Shown: piece after piece, positions 1 through 7,653 of the stretch
Layout: each line of letters begins with the position of its first letter
Numbering within the stretch: the first letter of the stretch is position 1
DNA from: JBBRBB01 sp963830175
GTDB lineage: Bacteria > Bacteroidota > Bacteroidia > Chitinophagales > Chitinophagaceae
Assembly (NCBI GenBank): GCA_963830175.1
Contig: CAWHKV010000006.1
Span: forward strand, 1 to 64,000
Length of the DNA stretch: 64,000 bases
Reading direction: 5' to 3'
Made by a program: the position numbers and the translations under genes
Notes under the pieces: generated by a model
Told to the model about the DNA's origin: nothing
The model's database searches: none
What the model saw: the letters and a program-made list of their open reading frames with translations, nothing else

Positions 1-181
1 GGCAAAATACGGGCGGACGGAAGCCGTGTTTCAACTTTTGTATTTCAATTTAGCCGCATATCCAGCTGGACGTTATAAATTTAGCTAAGTGCAAATCATC
101 AACATTAAAATATAAATTTGGCTTCAGTACGCCGGGCTTGACGGAATTCTATTACCCGTACTTCGCCAAGCCCTGTTCGTT
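1..181 (+). repeat. Cassette repeat copy A (left part possibly cut by the window)
   Basis: The copy ends in the core GTTAGCGG at 179-186. It shares a block with copy E: a GGGCGGACGGAAGCC-type stretch followed by TTCAACTTTTG. It also shares a TAAATTTGGCTTCAGT-like stretch with copy D and the GGGCTTGACGGAAT motif with copies B and C. It closes an upstream cassette that lies outside the window. Confidence 0.6.
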
Positions 182-219
182 AGCGGCAAGGCGATTGGAC
201 ATTACAAAATTAATAACAA

Positions 220-1138
220 GTGACAACACAAGAAATTAAATATGAAAGGAGAATTGTTGCCTTCATTGACATTCTTGGCTTCAAGGAAATAGTTAAACAG
301 TCGAAAGCGAACATCAAAAATTGAACTACTATATTCAGTTCTTGACTTTTTAAAAGGTTGGGAAACATCGGACAAATGGGATTTGAAATTTGTTGAAATT
401 GAGGAAGACGCTCAAAGAAAAGGAGTGGCGAACTTTGACATACGAGGTAAAACAAACACAACATCATTTTCTGATAGTATAGTTGTATCAGTCAAAGTTA
501 GACGGCAACGTAAATGAAATGACTTCAACCCTTGTTATTAATTTAGCTTATATCGGAGCATTATTGATTGAAAAAGGAATTTTATTTAGAGGCGGGTTGA
601 CCATAGGGAATATAATTCACAATGAGAATGGTACTGTATTCGGGCAAGCTTTGATTGACGCATATCAACTTGAAACTAAAAGTGCAAAATACCCAAGGAT
701 TGTGTTGTCAACAAATTAATCAGAGAATTAAATTATCCAATCGAAGCCAAAAAAAATAGGTATCCCTATCACCAATACATTGACCGATTTGAGGATGGTT
801 GCATTGGCTTTCATCAAATGATTTACTATCAAGTTATAGACAGTTGGACAGAGATGACACCTGAAAAAATGGTTTCAAGTTTAGCAAATGTTCGTAAAAC
901 AATCATTAGCGGACTTGATAACAGTTTTGAAAATCCTGATGTTTTTGAAAAATATAAATGGCTTAAAGAGCAGTACAATGACTTGATAATTCTTAGTGAC
1001 TTTAATTTCAATGACAAAACTGATGAAAATATCAAACTGAAAATAAGAGAACTTAATGATGGAATATCAGGACAAAACATACATTATTCATACACGATAA
1101 TTTTACAATCAAAAACGAAAGAAAAAGCAGAACCGTGA
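220..1138 (+). pseudogene. Class III nucleotidyl cyclase-fold protein, frameshifted
   Basis: The coding sequence runs from a GTG at 220 to a stop at 1138 but needs three frame changes, near 316-320, 485-500 and 702-709. Joined, it gives about 300 residues. The joined product has the order of landmarks of a class III cyclase domain: a VAFIDILGFKEIV first metal-aspartate segment, an SFSDSIVVS segment at the place of the GD hairpin, then RGGLTIGNII, FGQALIDAYQLE and PRIVLS, which parallel IGIHTG, GxxVNxAARLE and the following strand. The C-terminal 110 residues are not recognised. It is the only gene of cassette 1, between repeats A and B. The function is unknown; the cyclase fold is inferred from motif order, and activity is doubtful given the frameshifts, unless these are sequencing errors. 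Confidence 0.5.
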
Positions 1139-1145
1139 AGCCCTG

Positions 1146-1342
1146 CCGCTAACATTGGGTTTTGTGCAAGTGTGGCTTGACGGAATAACAATCAGCAGCA
1201 GTAACTTTTCTGTACTTCAGTTCGGGGCTTGACGAATAAAGCCCAGCTTTGGTACTAACTATTTAACTTTATCAAAAAGCCAGGCAGCGGTTCCGGGCGG
1301 ACGGAATGCTAATTCCACACCTGCACAAAGCCCTGCCCGTTA
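1146..1342 (+). repeat. Cassette repeat copy B (attC-like, 197 bp)
   Basis: Identical base for base to copy C over 197 bp. The outer arms are imperfectly complementary: the left CCGCTAAC...TTTGTGCAAGTGTGG pairs with the reverse of the right CCACACCTGCACAAA...GTTAGCGG. Internal GGCTTGACG(G)AATAA stretches occur twice. It closes cassette 1 and opens cassette 2. Confidence 0.7.
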
Positions 1343-1397
1343 GCGGTAATTTGACTTAACAGTGAGAAACTATATAGATAATTCAAGAACCAACAAA

Positions 1398-2570
1398 ATG
1401 AAACTTCAACAACTCTTATTGGCATGTTTAATAACATTTAGTGCTAATGCTCAATCGTACCAAAAAATACACGACAAGGCTATTCTTGTAGATACTCACA
1501 ATGATATTTTAGCCAAAGTACTGGAAACAGGATTTTTGCTTGATCAGGACTTAACCGGTAAAACACAAAGCGATTTGAACCGATGGAAAAAAGGAGGTAT
1601 GGATCTCCAGTTTTTTTCAATATGGAGTGATGGAAACCGACTTAGTCCGTTTGCCTATGCCATGAGGCAAATGGACACCCTGGACGCAGTGATAAAACGC
1701 AATCCAGATAAAATTGAAAAAGTGGCTACTGTTAAACAAATAATGAAGACAGTAAAGCATAAGAAAATTGCGGCAATGTTCGGTATTGAAGGAGGACACC
1801 AAATAGAAGATGATTTAACAAAACTGGATATACTGTACAATCGAGGTGCACGATATATAACCATTACCTGGAATAACTCAACAAGCTGGGCTTCAAGTGC
1901 GGCAGATGAAACCAACCCCAAATTTACATCTCCAAAAGGATTAAATGATTTTGGAAAGCAGGTTGTAAGACATATGAATGAATTGGGAATGTTGATTGAT
2001 ATAAGCCATGTAGGCGAACAAACATTTTGGGATGTTATAAACACAAGTTCTAAACCGGTAATTGCTTCCCATAGTTCTGTATATAATCTGATGCCGCACC
2101 GTCGTAACCTTAATGATGATCAAATAAAGGCTATTGCAAAAAACGGTGGTGTAATACAAATTAATTTTTATCCGCTATTTATTGATAGTACCGCTGAAGG
2201 CAAGTTAGACAGGTTTTTAGCTGTGCATGCAACAGAATATGAAGCAATGATGAAATCTGGAATGACTGATTGGATTGCCGGCGGTATTTTGTGCCTCAAG
2301 TACGGTGCCGAAGTGCAGGCAATTCGTCCGCCATTATCCACCTTAATTGACCATATTGAGTATGTGATTAAATTGGTTGGGGTAGATTATGTTGGGCTTG
2401 GTTCTGATTTTGACGGAATTGAATTTGCGCCAGCAGGGTTAGATGACGTTTCTTGTTACCCATTAATAACAAAAGCCTTACTGGAAAGAGGATATAGCAA
2501 AAATGATATTACAAAAATCCTTGGAGGAAATTTATTGAGAGTTTTAAAAGCGAACGAAATTAATCTCTAA
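1398..2570 (+). CDS. Membrane dipeptidase (peptidase family M19), secreted
   Basis: A zinc-dependent dipeptidase of the renal dipeptidase family that would cleave dipeptides outside the cytoplasm. The chosen ATG at 1398 gives a signal peptide MKLQQLLLACLITFSANAQ; an in-frame GTG at 1362 would add an implausible hydrophilic leader. Family marks in order are VDTHND (metal ligands, about residue 33), FGIEGGHQIEDD with the bridging glutamate, DISHVGEQTFWDV, ASHSSVYNLMPHRRN with the second-metal histidine, VGLGSDFDG and a closing GGNLLRVL. The length, 390 residues, fits the family. It is the only gene of cassette 2, bounded by two identical 197-bp repeats, and its frame is intact, unlike its cassette neighbours. 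Bacteroidota chromosomes commonly encode such enzymes; finding one as a mobile cassette is the unusual part. Confidence 0.9.
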   Translation: MKLQQLLLACLITFSANAQSYQKIHDKAILVDTHNDILAKVLETGFLLDQDLTGKTQSDLNRWKKGGMDLQFFSIWSDGNRLSPFAYAMRQMDTLDAVIKRNPDKIEKVATVKQIMKTVKHKKIAAMFGIEGGHQIEDDLTKLDILYNRGARYITITWNNSTSWASSAADETNPKFTSPKGLNDFGKQVVRHMNELGMLIDISHVGEQTFWDVINTSSKPVIASHSSVYNLMPHRRNLNDDQIKAIAKNGGVIQINFYPLFIDSTAEGKLDRFLAVHATEYEAMMKSGMTDWIAGGILCLKYGAEVQAIRPPLSTLIDHIEYVIKLVGVDYVGLGSDFDGIEFAPAGLDDVSCYPLITKALLERGYSKNDITKILGGNLLRVLKANEINL

Positions 2571-2578
2571 AAAAACTA

Positions 2579-2775
2579 CCGCTAACATTGGGTTTTGTGC
2601 AAGTGTGGCTTGACGGAATAACAATCAGCAGCAGTAACTTTTCTGTACTTCAGTTCGGGGCTTGACGAATAAAGCCCAGCTTTGGTACTAACTATTTAAC
2701 TTTATCAAAAAGCCAGGCAGCGGTTCCGGGCGGACGGAATGCTAATTCCACACCTGCACAAAGCCCTGCCCGTTA
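2579..2775 (+). repeat. Cassette repeat copy C (attC-like, 197 bp)
   Basis: Identical to copy B up to CCCGTTA. The bases after the GTT core change to ACCTGCCAC, which belongs to the next cassette. That is what site-specific cassette joining would leave. Confidence 0.7.
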
Positions 2776-2786
2776 CCTGCCACTTT

Positions 2787-3257
2787 ATGACCACCCTAAT
2801 TGACATACCGAAAAATATTGACAAAACTTTGTTAGTTCAACTTATTGACTTAGTCGAAGAGGGTGACCAAGTGGAAAGGCATTTTATCGAAAGAGGTATT
2901 GAAACTGCTGATTTAATTGCTTTATTAGTTGACAACAATATTGTACTTAGTTCTGCGACTTTAAAAAATCCATTGAAATCTTATCGAGAAAATGTGTTTC
3001 ATTTGGCCGGTGTTGACAATGAAATAAATAACTATTTACAAGAGTTGGGATATATTATTACAAATCCCAAGCACGAAGGAAATAAATTGTGTCAAACATT
3101 GTTATTAGAATTTTTTAAAGTGATTAAAGACAAGTCAATTTTTGCAACTACTAGAAAGCCTTCGATGGTTCACATACTTAAAAAATTTGATTTTAATAAA
3201 TTAGGTACTACATACAAAAAAGACTTAGAATTACTTGTTCACAATGGAAAGAAATAA
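2787..3257 (+). CDS. Hypothetical protein, divergent GNAT-like fold
   Basis: A 156-residue protein, first gene of cassette 3. The ATG at 2787 lies 14 bases after the GTT core of repeat C; upstream in-frame codons fall inside the repeat, so the later start was chosen. I do not recognise a named family. The second half has a GNAT-like pattern: ELGYIITNPKHEGNKLC resembles the strand 4 and acetyl-CoA loop of acetyltransferases, and IFATTRKPSMVHILKKFDF resembles the strand 5-helix 4 region ending in the usual GF. The Q/RxxGxG/A loop is degenerate, so activity is uncertain. The gene overlaps the following nuclease-like gene by 14 bases, suggesting translational coupling and joint function. Confidence 0.55.
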   Translation: MTTLIDIPKNIDKTLLVQLIDLVEEGDQVERHFIERGIETADLIALLVDNNIVLSSATLKNPLKSYRENVFHLAGVDNEINNYLQELGYIITNPKHEGNKLCQTLLLEFFKVIKDKSIFATTRKPSMVHILKKFDFNKLGTTYKKDLELLVHNGKK

Positions 3258-3681
3258 TACACATCTAGCAGGAGAATATTTTGTCGCAGCAGAATTATAT
3301 CGAAGAGGTTTCTCTGTTGGTATGACAATTGGAAATGCAAAAGCTATTGACCTATTCGCTAATAAAGACAATAAAACTTTATCAGTGCAAGTCAAAGCAA
3401 TACGGAATAAAAAAAGTGTTGGGTGGCCAATGATGAAAGACAAAGTAATAGACGATATATTGTACGTTTTTGTTAATCTCAATGACCAATCAAACCCAGA
3501 CTACTACATTGCAACAGGACAGGAAGCAAGAAGTAAGGTAAAGCAATACACAACCAGAGGCATAATTGACTTGACTACTTTAAAAAGCGATAACTTTTAT
3601 AACCGATGGGACAAACTTGATCCTATTACGCAGATATTATTGCACTTAAAAATAATCCGCTTGACGACATTGATGCTGTAA
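3244..3681 (+). CDS. PD-(D/E)XK nuclease-like protein
   Basis: About 145 residues starting at the ATG at 3244, inside the end of the previous gene. HLAGEYFVAAELYRRGFSV looks like the first helix of the PD-(D/E)XK fold with its conserved glutamate. AIDLFA supplies the metal-binding aspartate and LSVQVKA the (E/Q)xK motif. Small restriction- or resolvase-like proteins of this type often sit in mobile DNA. The expected end is near NRWDKL; the last 20 or so residues come from a junction at about 3620 with an unrelated amidohydrolase fragment read in another frame, so the native C-terminus is probably altered. Partner or substrate cannot be told from sequence. Confidence 0.55.
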   Translation: MERNNTHLAGEYFVAAELYRRGFSVGMTIGNAKAIDLFANKDNKTLSVQVKAIRNKKSVGWPMMKDKVIDDILYVFVNLNDQSNPDYYIATGQEARSKVKQYTTRGIIDLTTLKSDNFYNRWDKLDPITQILLHLKIIRLTTLML

Positions 3682-3731
3682 AGACTGTACAGTTTGTGAT
3701 GAAAGAAGGAACGGTTATCAGACGAGATTGA
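3621..3731 (+). pseudogene. C-terminal remnant of an amidohydrolase
   Basis: In the third frame, positions 3624-3728 translate to YYADIIALKNNPLDDI followed by a VQFVMKEGTVIRRD-type ending and a TGA. This is the characteristic last strand pair of imidazolonepropionase-like amidohydrolases, which re-form the small beta domain after the barrel. A stop just upstream (3618-3620) and the lack of any catalytic core show that only about 35 residues remain. It overlaps the end of the nuclease-like gene, so a deletion or recombination joined two cassette genes here. Confidence 0.6.
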
Positions 3732-3799
3732 AGAATAACTACGCAGAGCAAAAGGTTTGGTGCGATTGGGGCATGACATTGAAGCAATCATCGGCAGTG

Positions 3800-3935
3800 C
3801 ATATACAGGCTTTGGTTTCAGCGGACAGAATGCTGTTGGACATTAGTTCTAAACTTCGGCTTTTAATTATAAATTTAGCTTCAGTTACTTGCATACAGTT
3901 GGTCGATTCCCCAACTGCACAAAACCCTGCCCGTT
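3800..3935 (+). repeat. Cassette repeat copy D (diverged)
   Basis: The right arm AACTGCACAAAACCCTGCCC followed by GTT matches the right arm of copies B and C. The middle ATAAATTTAGCTTCAGTTAC matches copy A. The left arm (CAGGCTTTGGTTTCAGC) is weakly complementary to the right arm and its outer end is unclear. After GTT the sequence is GTGCGTC, from the next cassette. Confidence 0.5.
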
Positions 3936-3974
3936 GTGCGTCATTGTTCCGTAACTTTTAAATAATTAAACTAA

Positions 3975-5367
3975 ATGCTTAAAAAACCATTTCAATTTTC
4001 AATTTATTTCTTACTGCTTTGTTTTACTCAGCCAGTAATCGGGCAGACAGTTTCCGAGAAAGTTGATAGTTATATTGAAAAGGCGTTAATAGAAAGACAT
4101 ATTCCAGGTCTGTCATTAGCGGTAATTCAATGACGGCGTACCAGTAAAAGTAAAAGGATATGGCTTTTCAGATATTGAAAATAAGGTACCTGTTAACCCT
4201 GAAACAATTTTTCAATCAGGTTCTGTTGGTAAACAATTTACCGCAACAGCAATATTGCAATTGAAAGAAGAAGGTAAATTGAAATTGGATGATAAAATTT
4301 CAAAGTATTTCTCCGGTACGCCGGACACCTGGCGAAATATTACAATAAGAAACTTACTTACGCATACTTCAGGCATCCCTGATTATGAAACTGCCAACTT
4401 ACTTGACCTAAGGAAAGACTATACAGAACAGGAATTATTGCAATTCGCAATGAAATTACCCCTGGATTTTCAACCCGGTGAAAAATGGGCTTACAGCAAT
4501 ACGGCTTATGCTTTATTGGGAATTCTTATACATCAAATAACAGGAAAGTTCTATGGAGAAGTAATGCAAGAGAAAATATTCTCTCCACTTTCTATGGAAA
4601 CCACAAGAATTATTAATGAGCCTGACATCATTATGAATCGTTCTTCGGGATACGAATTGCAAAATGGCGAATGGAAAAATCAAAGCTGGGTTTCGCCATC
4701 CTTAAATACAACGGCAGACGGGTGCTTTATATTTATCAATTCTTGACCTTATTAAATGGGATGCAGCAATTACAAAAGAAAATATATTGAATCATGAAGA
4801 TTTACAATCTATGGTTACGCCAGTTAAGCTAAATAATGATAGTCTGCATCCTTATGGCTTTGCATGGTTTTTAAATCCGTAAATGGACACAAGGCTTTTC
4901 AACATAGTGGAAGCTGGCAAGGTTATAACAGTTACATAGCCAGATTTCCTGACGATAAATTAACGGTTATTGTGTTGACCAATTTAAACCCTTCAAATCC
5001 CGGCTTAATTGCAAAAGATATTGCTGCATTATATATCCCGGAACTAAGCAGACAAAAAATACAAATTGTAAAAGATGATAATGCTGTTATGACAAAATTT
5101 GTCACTCAAGTCTTCAAAAATCCATACGACACGAATTTAGATAATGAACTTATTTCAAAAGAATATAAACCTAAAATGCAAGCACTTTTAACGACAAACA
5201 ATTCATTGTTAAACACATTTGGACCGCTCCAAAATGCTGAGCCATTGAATAACGTTAACAGTAATCAGAGTAGGTATCTGATTAAATATAAAGTTGGTTC
5301 AAGAATAGCAATTGTAAATAAGAACAAGACAGGACAAATCACCAATATTATTTCCGAAGCATACTAA
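3975..5367 (+). pseudogene. Serine hydrolase, class C beta-lactamase-related, frameshifted
   Basis: A secreted penicillin-binding-protein-fold hydrolase (beta-lactamase/DD-peptidase/esterase family). The ATG at 3975 begins a signal peptide ending near QPVIGQ. Landmarks are SVGK (the SxxK nucleophile and base) in SGSVGKQFTATAILQLKEEG, YSN in WAYSNTAYALLG (YxN) and HSG in FQHSGSWQGY (the HxG/KTG box). A C-terminal extension of about 130 residues follows. Three frame changes are needed, near 4132 (one base apparently missing before GACGGCGTACC), 4725 and 4876. All three catalytic boxes survive, so either decay is recent or these are sequencing indels. It fills cassette 4. The natural substrate cannot be predicted. 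Confidence 0.75.
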
Positions 5368-5390
5368 TTCACGAACCAATTCTAAGATCG

Positions 5391-5460
5391 TTCAACTTGG
5401 GTTTGGGAAAATATGGATGGGCGGAAGCCGTGCTTCAACTTTTGATTTTCATTTTAATTT
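5391..5460 (+). repeat. Cassette repeat copy E (truncated)
   Basis: TTCAACTTGGGTTTGGGAAAATATGG aligns with the left arm of copy B, and the following GGGCGGAAGCCGTG...TTCAACTTTTG block aligns with copy A. No GTT core or right arm follows, so this is probably the broken right edge of the array next to ordinary chromosome. Confidence 0.5.
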
Positions 5461-5510
5461 ATACTTTTTTAAAATTGTTATAATAGATTGTAATAATAAG
5501 CGCAGTTAAA

Positions 5511-6020
5511 ATGAAGCATTTAGAAGATGTTATTATTTATACGGTCACAGAAAAAGAGATCGATATTATTTCCCGACTTGCATCAGAAATATGGCCGGTA
5601 GCATATGCAGACATTCTTTCTGAAGGTCAGCTTAATTACATGCTTGATCTAATGTACTGTCATGATGCGTTGTTACAACAAATGCAGCAGGGTCACACCT
5701 TTTTATTATTAAAACTAAATGGCGAAGCCATTGGTTTTGCCTCTTACAGCCTCATAGAAAATCCAGGCATATATAAATTGCAGAAATTATATGCCCTAAC
5801 CCAAAAGCAAAAAAAAGGGTTTGGCAAAATGTTGCTTGAGTATGTTATAGAACAGGTAAAAATGCGTGGTGGCAAAGCACTTCAACTGAATGTAAACCGG
5901 AAGAACACTGCAAAAGGCTTTTACGAAAAAATGGGTTTTTCGGTTATTCGCGAAGAAGACATAGACATTGGCAATAGTTATTATATGAATGACTACATTA
6001 TGGAGCTGTCCATACATTAA
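5511..6020 (+). CDS. GNAT family N-acetyltransferase
   Basis: A 169-residue single-domain acetyltransferase that would transfer acetyl from acetyl-CoA to an amine; the substrate is unknown. The GNAT core is visible: GEAIGFASYSL (strand 4 area), KLQKLYALTQKQKKGFGKMLL with the Q/RxxGxG acetyl-CoA loop as QKKGFG, then KALQLNVNRKNTAKGFYEKMGF, the usual asparagine-bearing strand and helix ending in GF. It stands alone after the cassette array and its stop overlaps the end of the convergent rlmB by four bases, with no terminator between them. Confidence 0.85.
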   Translation: MKHLEDVIIYTVTEKEIDIISRLASEIWPVAYADILSEGQLNYMLDLMYCHDALLQQMQQGHTFLLLKLNGEAIGFASYSLIENPGIYKLQKLYALTQKQKKGFGKMLLEYVIEQVKMRGGKALQLNVNRKNTAKGFYEKMGFSVIREEDIDIGNSYYMNDYIMELSIH

Positions 6021-6787
6021 CCGCGCTGCCGCAACGCTTCGTATAATATAATTCCGGCTGCAACAGAAACATTCAAAGAATCAAAGTCGTTTTTCATGGG
6101 AATAGAAAATACTTCGTCTGATGTTTTTACAATATGCTGCTGAATACCTTTTTCTTCCCCGCCCATTACTATGCAACACGGTTCGGTAAGATCTACTTCA
6201 TACACTTTTTTAGGCGCCTTCATATCGCTGCTGTATACCTTTAATCCATTTAAATGCAACGTGTCAATGGCATGCGGCAAACTCATTTCACGGCAAATTT
6301 GTATGTGTTCAAAAGCGCCGGCACTGCTTTTTACGGCATCTTCATTCAATGCGCCCACACCTTTTTCTGGAATGATGATAGCCTGTGCACCGCAACATAC
6401 AGCGCTGCGAACAATGGCACCAATGTTACGTATATCGGTTACGCCATCCATCATAATAAACATTGGTGTTTCACCTTTTTCATTCACCCAGTCAATTACC
6501 TGCTGCAGGTCCTGGTAGGTAACAGAACTTTTAAAGGCAATGATTCCCTGGTGCTGCGTATTGGTAAGGCTATTTAGTTTTTCGTTTGGAACATGGTGTA
6601 CCGGTATTCCTTTCTGCCGGGCTAGCTCTTTAATATCATTCATGGTTTCTCCGGTAGACATACGATTGCAAATGATCTTATCTATGTTGCTGCCAGCCTT
6701 TAATGCTTCCATGATGGGGTTTCTGCCCACAATAATATTTTTCTTGCTCTGAAAAGGTTTATGCTTTCTGAAAGGTTTATTTTCCAC
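6017..6787 (-). CDS. rlmB: 23S rRNA (guanosine-2'-O)-methyltransferase RlmB (TrmH/SpoU family)
   Basis: A SpoU-class knotted methyltransferase of 256 residues that uses S-adenosylmethionine to methylate a ribose 2'-hydroxyl in 23S rRNA. The N-terminal substrate-binding domain begins at VGRNPIMEAL. The catalytic domain carries motif 1 DGVTDIRNIGAIVRSA with the catalytic arginine, motif 2 IVMGGEEKGI and motif 3 DSLNVSVAAGIILYEAL, which build the trefoil knot. The start overlaps the end of murQ by 11 bases, so the two are probably co-transcribed. The exact rRNA position is assigned by similarity to RlmB rather than seen. Confidence 0.85.
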   Translation of the reverse strand: MENKPFRKHKPFQSKKNIIVGRNPIMEALKAGSNIDKIICNRMSTGETMNDIKELARQKGIPVHHVPNEKLNSLTNTQHQGIIAFKSSVTYQDLQQVIDWVNEKGETPMFIMMDGVTDIRNIGAIVRSAVCCGAQAIIIPEKGVGALNEDAVKSSAGAFEHIQICREMSLPHAIDTLHLNGLKVYSSDMKAPKKVYEVDLTEPCCIVMGGEEKGIQQHIVKTSDEVFSIPMKNDFDSLNVSVAAGIILYEALRQRG

Positions 6788-7631
6788 GTTGTTGTTTTAC
6801 TATTTTTAATTTGGTCTGCACCGATTCTACAGCCTTTTTCACACTCCCGTGCTTTAGCAATAATTTTTCTGCCTGCGCATAATTGTTCATTTGCAATTTG
6901 TCCATCACCATTTTTGTACCCCTGTCAACCAGTTTATCGTTCGTGAGCTGCATGTTAACCATACGGTTATCTTCTACCCTGCCTAACTGTATCATTACGG
7001 TGGTGCTGATCATATTAAGTAACAGCTTTTGAGCCGTGCCGCTTTTCATGCGGGTGCTACCGGTAACAAACTCGGGGCCGGTGACCGCTTCCACAGGGTA
7101 CCTCGCAATTTTTGCCAGCGGACTGTTGCGGTTGCAAACAATGCAACCAGTTCTAATTCGGTGCTTATTACAACTTTCAAGTGCACCAATAACATAAGGC
7201 GTAGTACCACTGGCTGCTATGCCTATTACAAAGTCTTTTGAATTAATATTGTAGGCTAGCAGGTCTTTAAAACCCAGCGCCGTATCGTCTTCCGCATTTT
7301 CTACAGCGCGGGTTATTGCTTTTTCGCCGCCCGCAATTACACCTATTACCAAACCATAGGGCACTCCATATGTTGGCGGACATTCACTTGCATCCAAAAT
7401 ACCCAGCCTGCCACTCGTACCTGCCCCTATATAAAATAACCTTCCGCCGGCAAGCATTTTATCTGTGACAGCTTTAACCAGTTTTTTTAATTGTGGAAGC
7501 GCTTTTTCCACCGCCAGTGGAACAGATTTGTCTTCGTTATTTATGTGTGTAAGAATCTCCTTCACACTCATTTTTTCCAAGTGCCTGTAAATTGAAGGAA
7601 GTTCAGTTGTGCGGGTAAACTGCATAGGCAT
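6777..7631 (-). CDS. murQ: N-acetylmuramic acid 6-phosphate etherase
   Basis: A SIS-fold etherase that splits the D-lactyl ether of MurNAc 6-phosphate to give GlcNAc 6-phosphate in cell-wall recycling. The 284-residue length fits the family. Diagnostic segments are FYIGAGTSGRLGILDASECPPT near residue 65, GEKAITRAVENAEDD, IGIAASGTTPYVIGAL and GPEFVTGSTRMKSGTAQK, followed by NMISTTVMIQLGRV. It lies 22 bases downstream of a GlcNAc/MurNAc-type kinase gene and overlaps rlmB, so the kinase and etherase form a compact amino-sugar salvage pair. Confidence 0.93.
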   Translation of the reverse strand: MPMQFTRTTELPSIYRHLEKMSVKEILTHINNEDKSVPLAVEKALPQLKKLVKAVTDKMLAGGRLFYIGAGTSGRLGILDASECPPTYGVPYGLVIGVIAGGEKAITRAVENAEDDTALGFKDLLAYNINSKDFVIGIAASGTTPYVIGALESCNKHRIRTGCIVCNRNSPLAKIARYPVEAVTGPEFVTGSTRMKSGTAQKLLLNMISTTVMIQLGRVEDNRMVNMQLTNDKLVDRGTKMVMDKLQMNNYAQAEKLLLKHGSVKKAVESVQTKLKIVKQQRGK

Positions 7632-7653
7632 GGCAAAGGTAATCTATGCAGGG

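Larger units (their letters stand above)
1..5460. mobile_element. Integron-like gene-cassette array
   Basis: Five related non-coding repeats (about 1-181, 1146-1342, 2579-2775, 3800-3935, 5391-5460) alternate with short one- or two-gene units, all transcribed on the + strand. The two best copies are identical over 197 bp. Their ends form imperfect inverted arms: CCGCTAAC at the left and GTTAGCGG at the right. The first bases of cassettes 1 and 2 (TTAGCGG) are complementary to the left end of the repeat that closes the same cassette (CCGCTAA), which is the arrangement expected for integron cassettes cut between G and TT of a core site. The core does not match the classical GTTRRRY consensus and the repeats are longer than usual attC sites. 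No integrase is visible; the array continues off the left edge. The family assignment is inference, the repeat structure is direct. Confidence 0.6.

Noticed and set aside
1655..2044. Open frame on the minus strand inside the dipeptidase gene
   Set aside because: It is antisense to a gene with all family motifs and has no recognisable domain or start context.
3732..3842. Reading frame LRRAKGLVRLGHDIEAIIGS ending near 3844
   Set aside because: It looks protein-like but is too short, has no start, and runs into repeat D. It may be another cassette remnant but cannot be supported.
1..5460. CRISPR array
   Set aside because: The repeats are about 200 bp, few, diverged, and separated by gene-sized units instead of short spacers; no cas genes are present.
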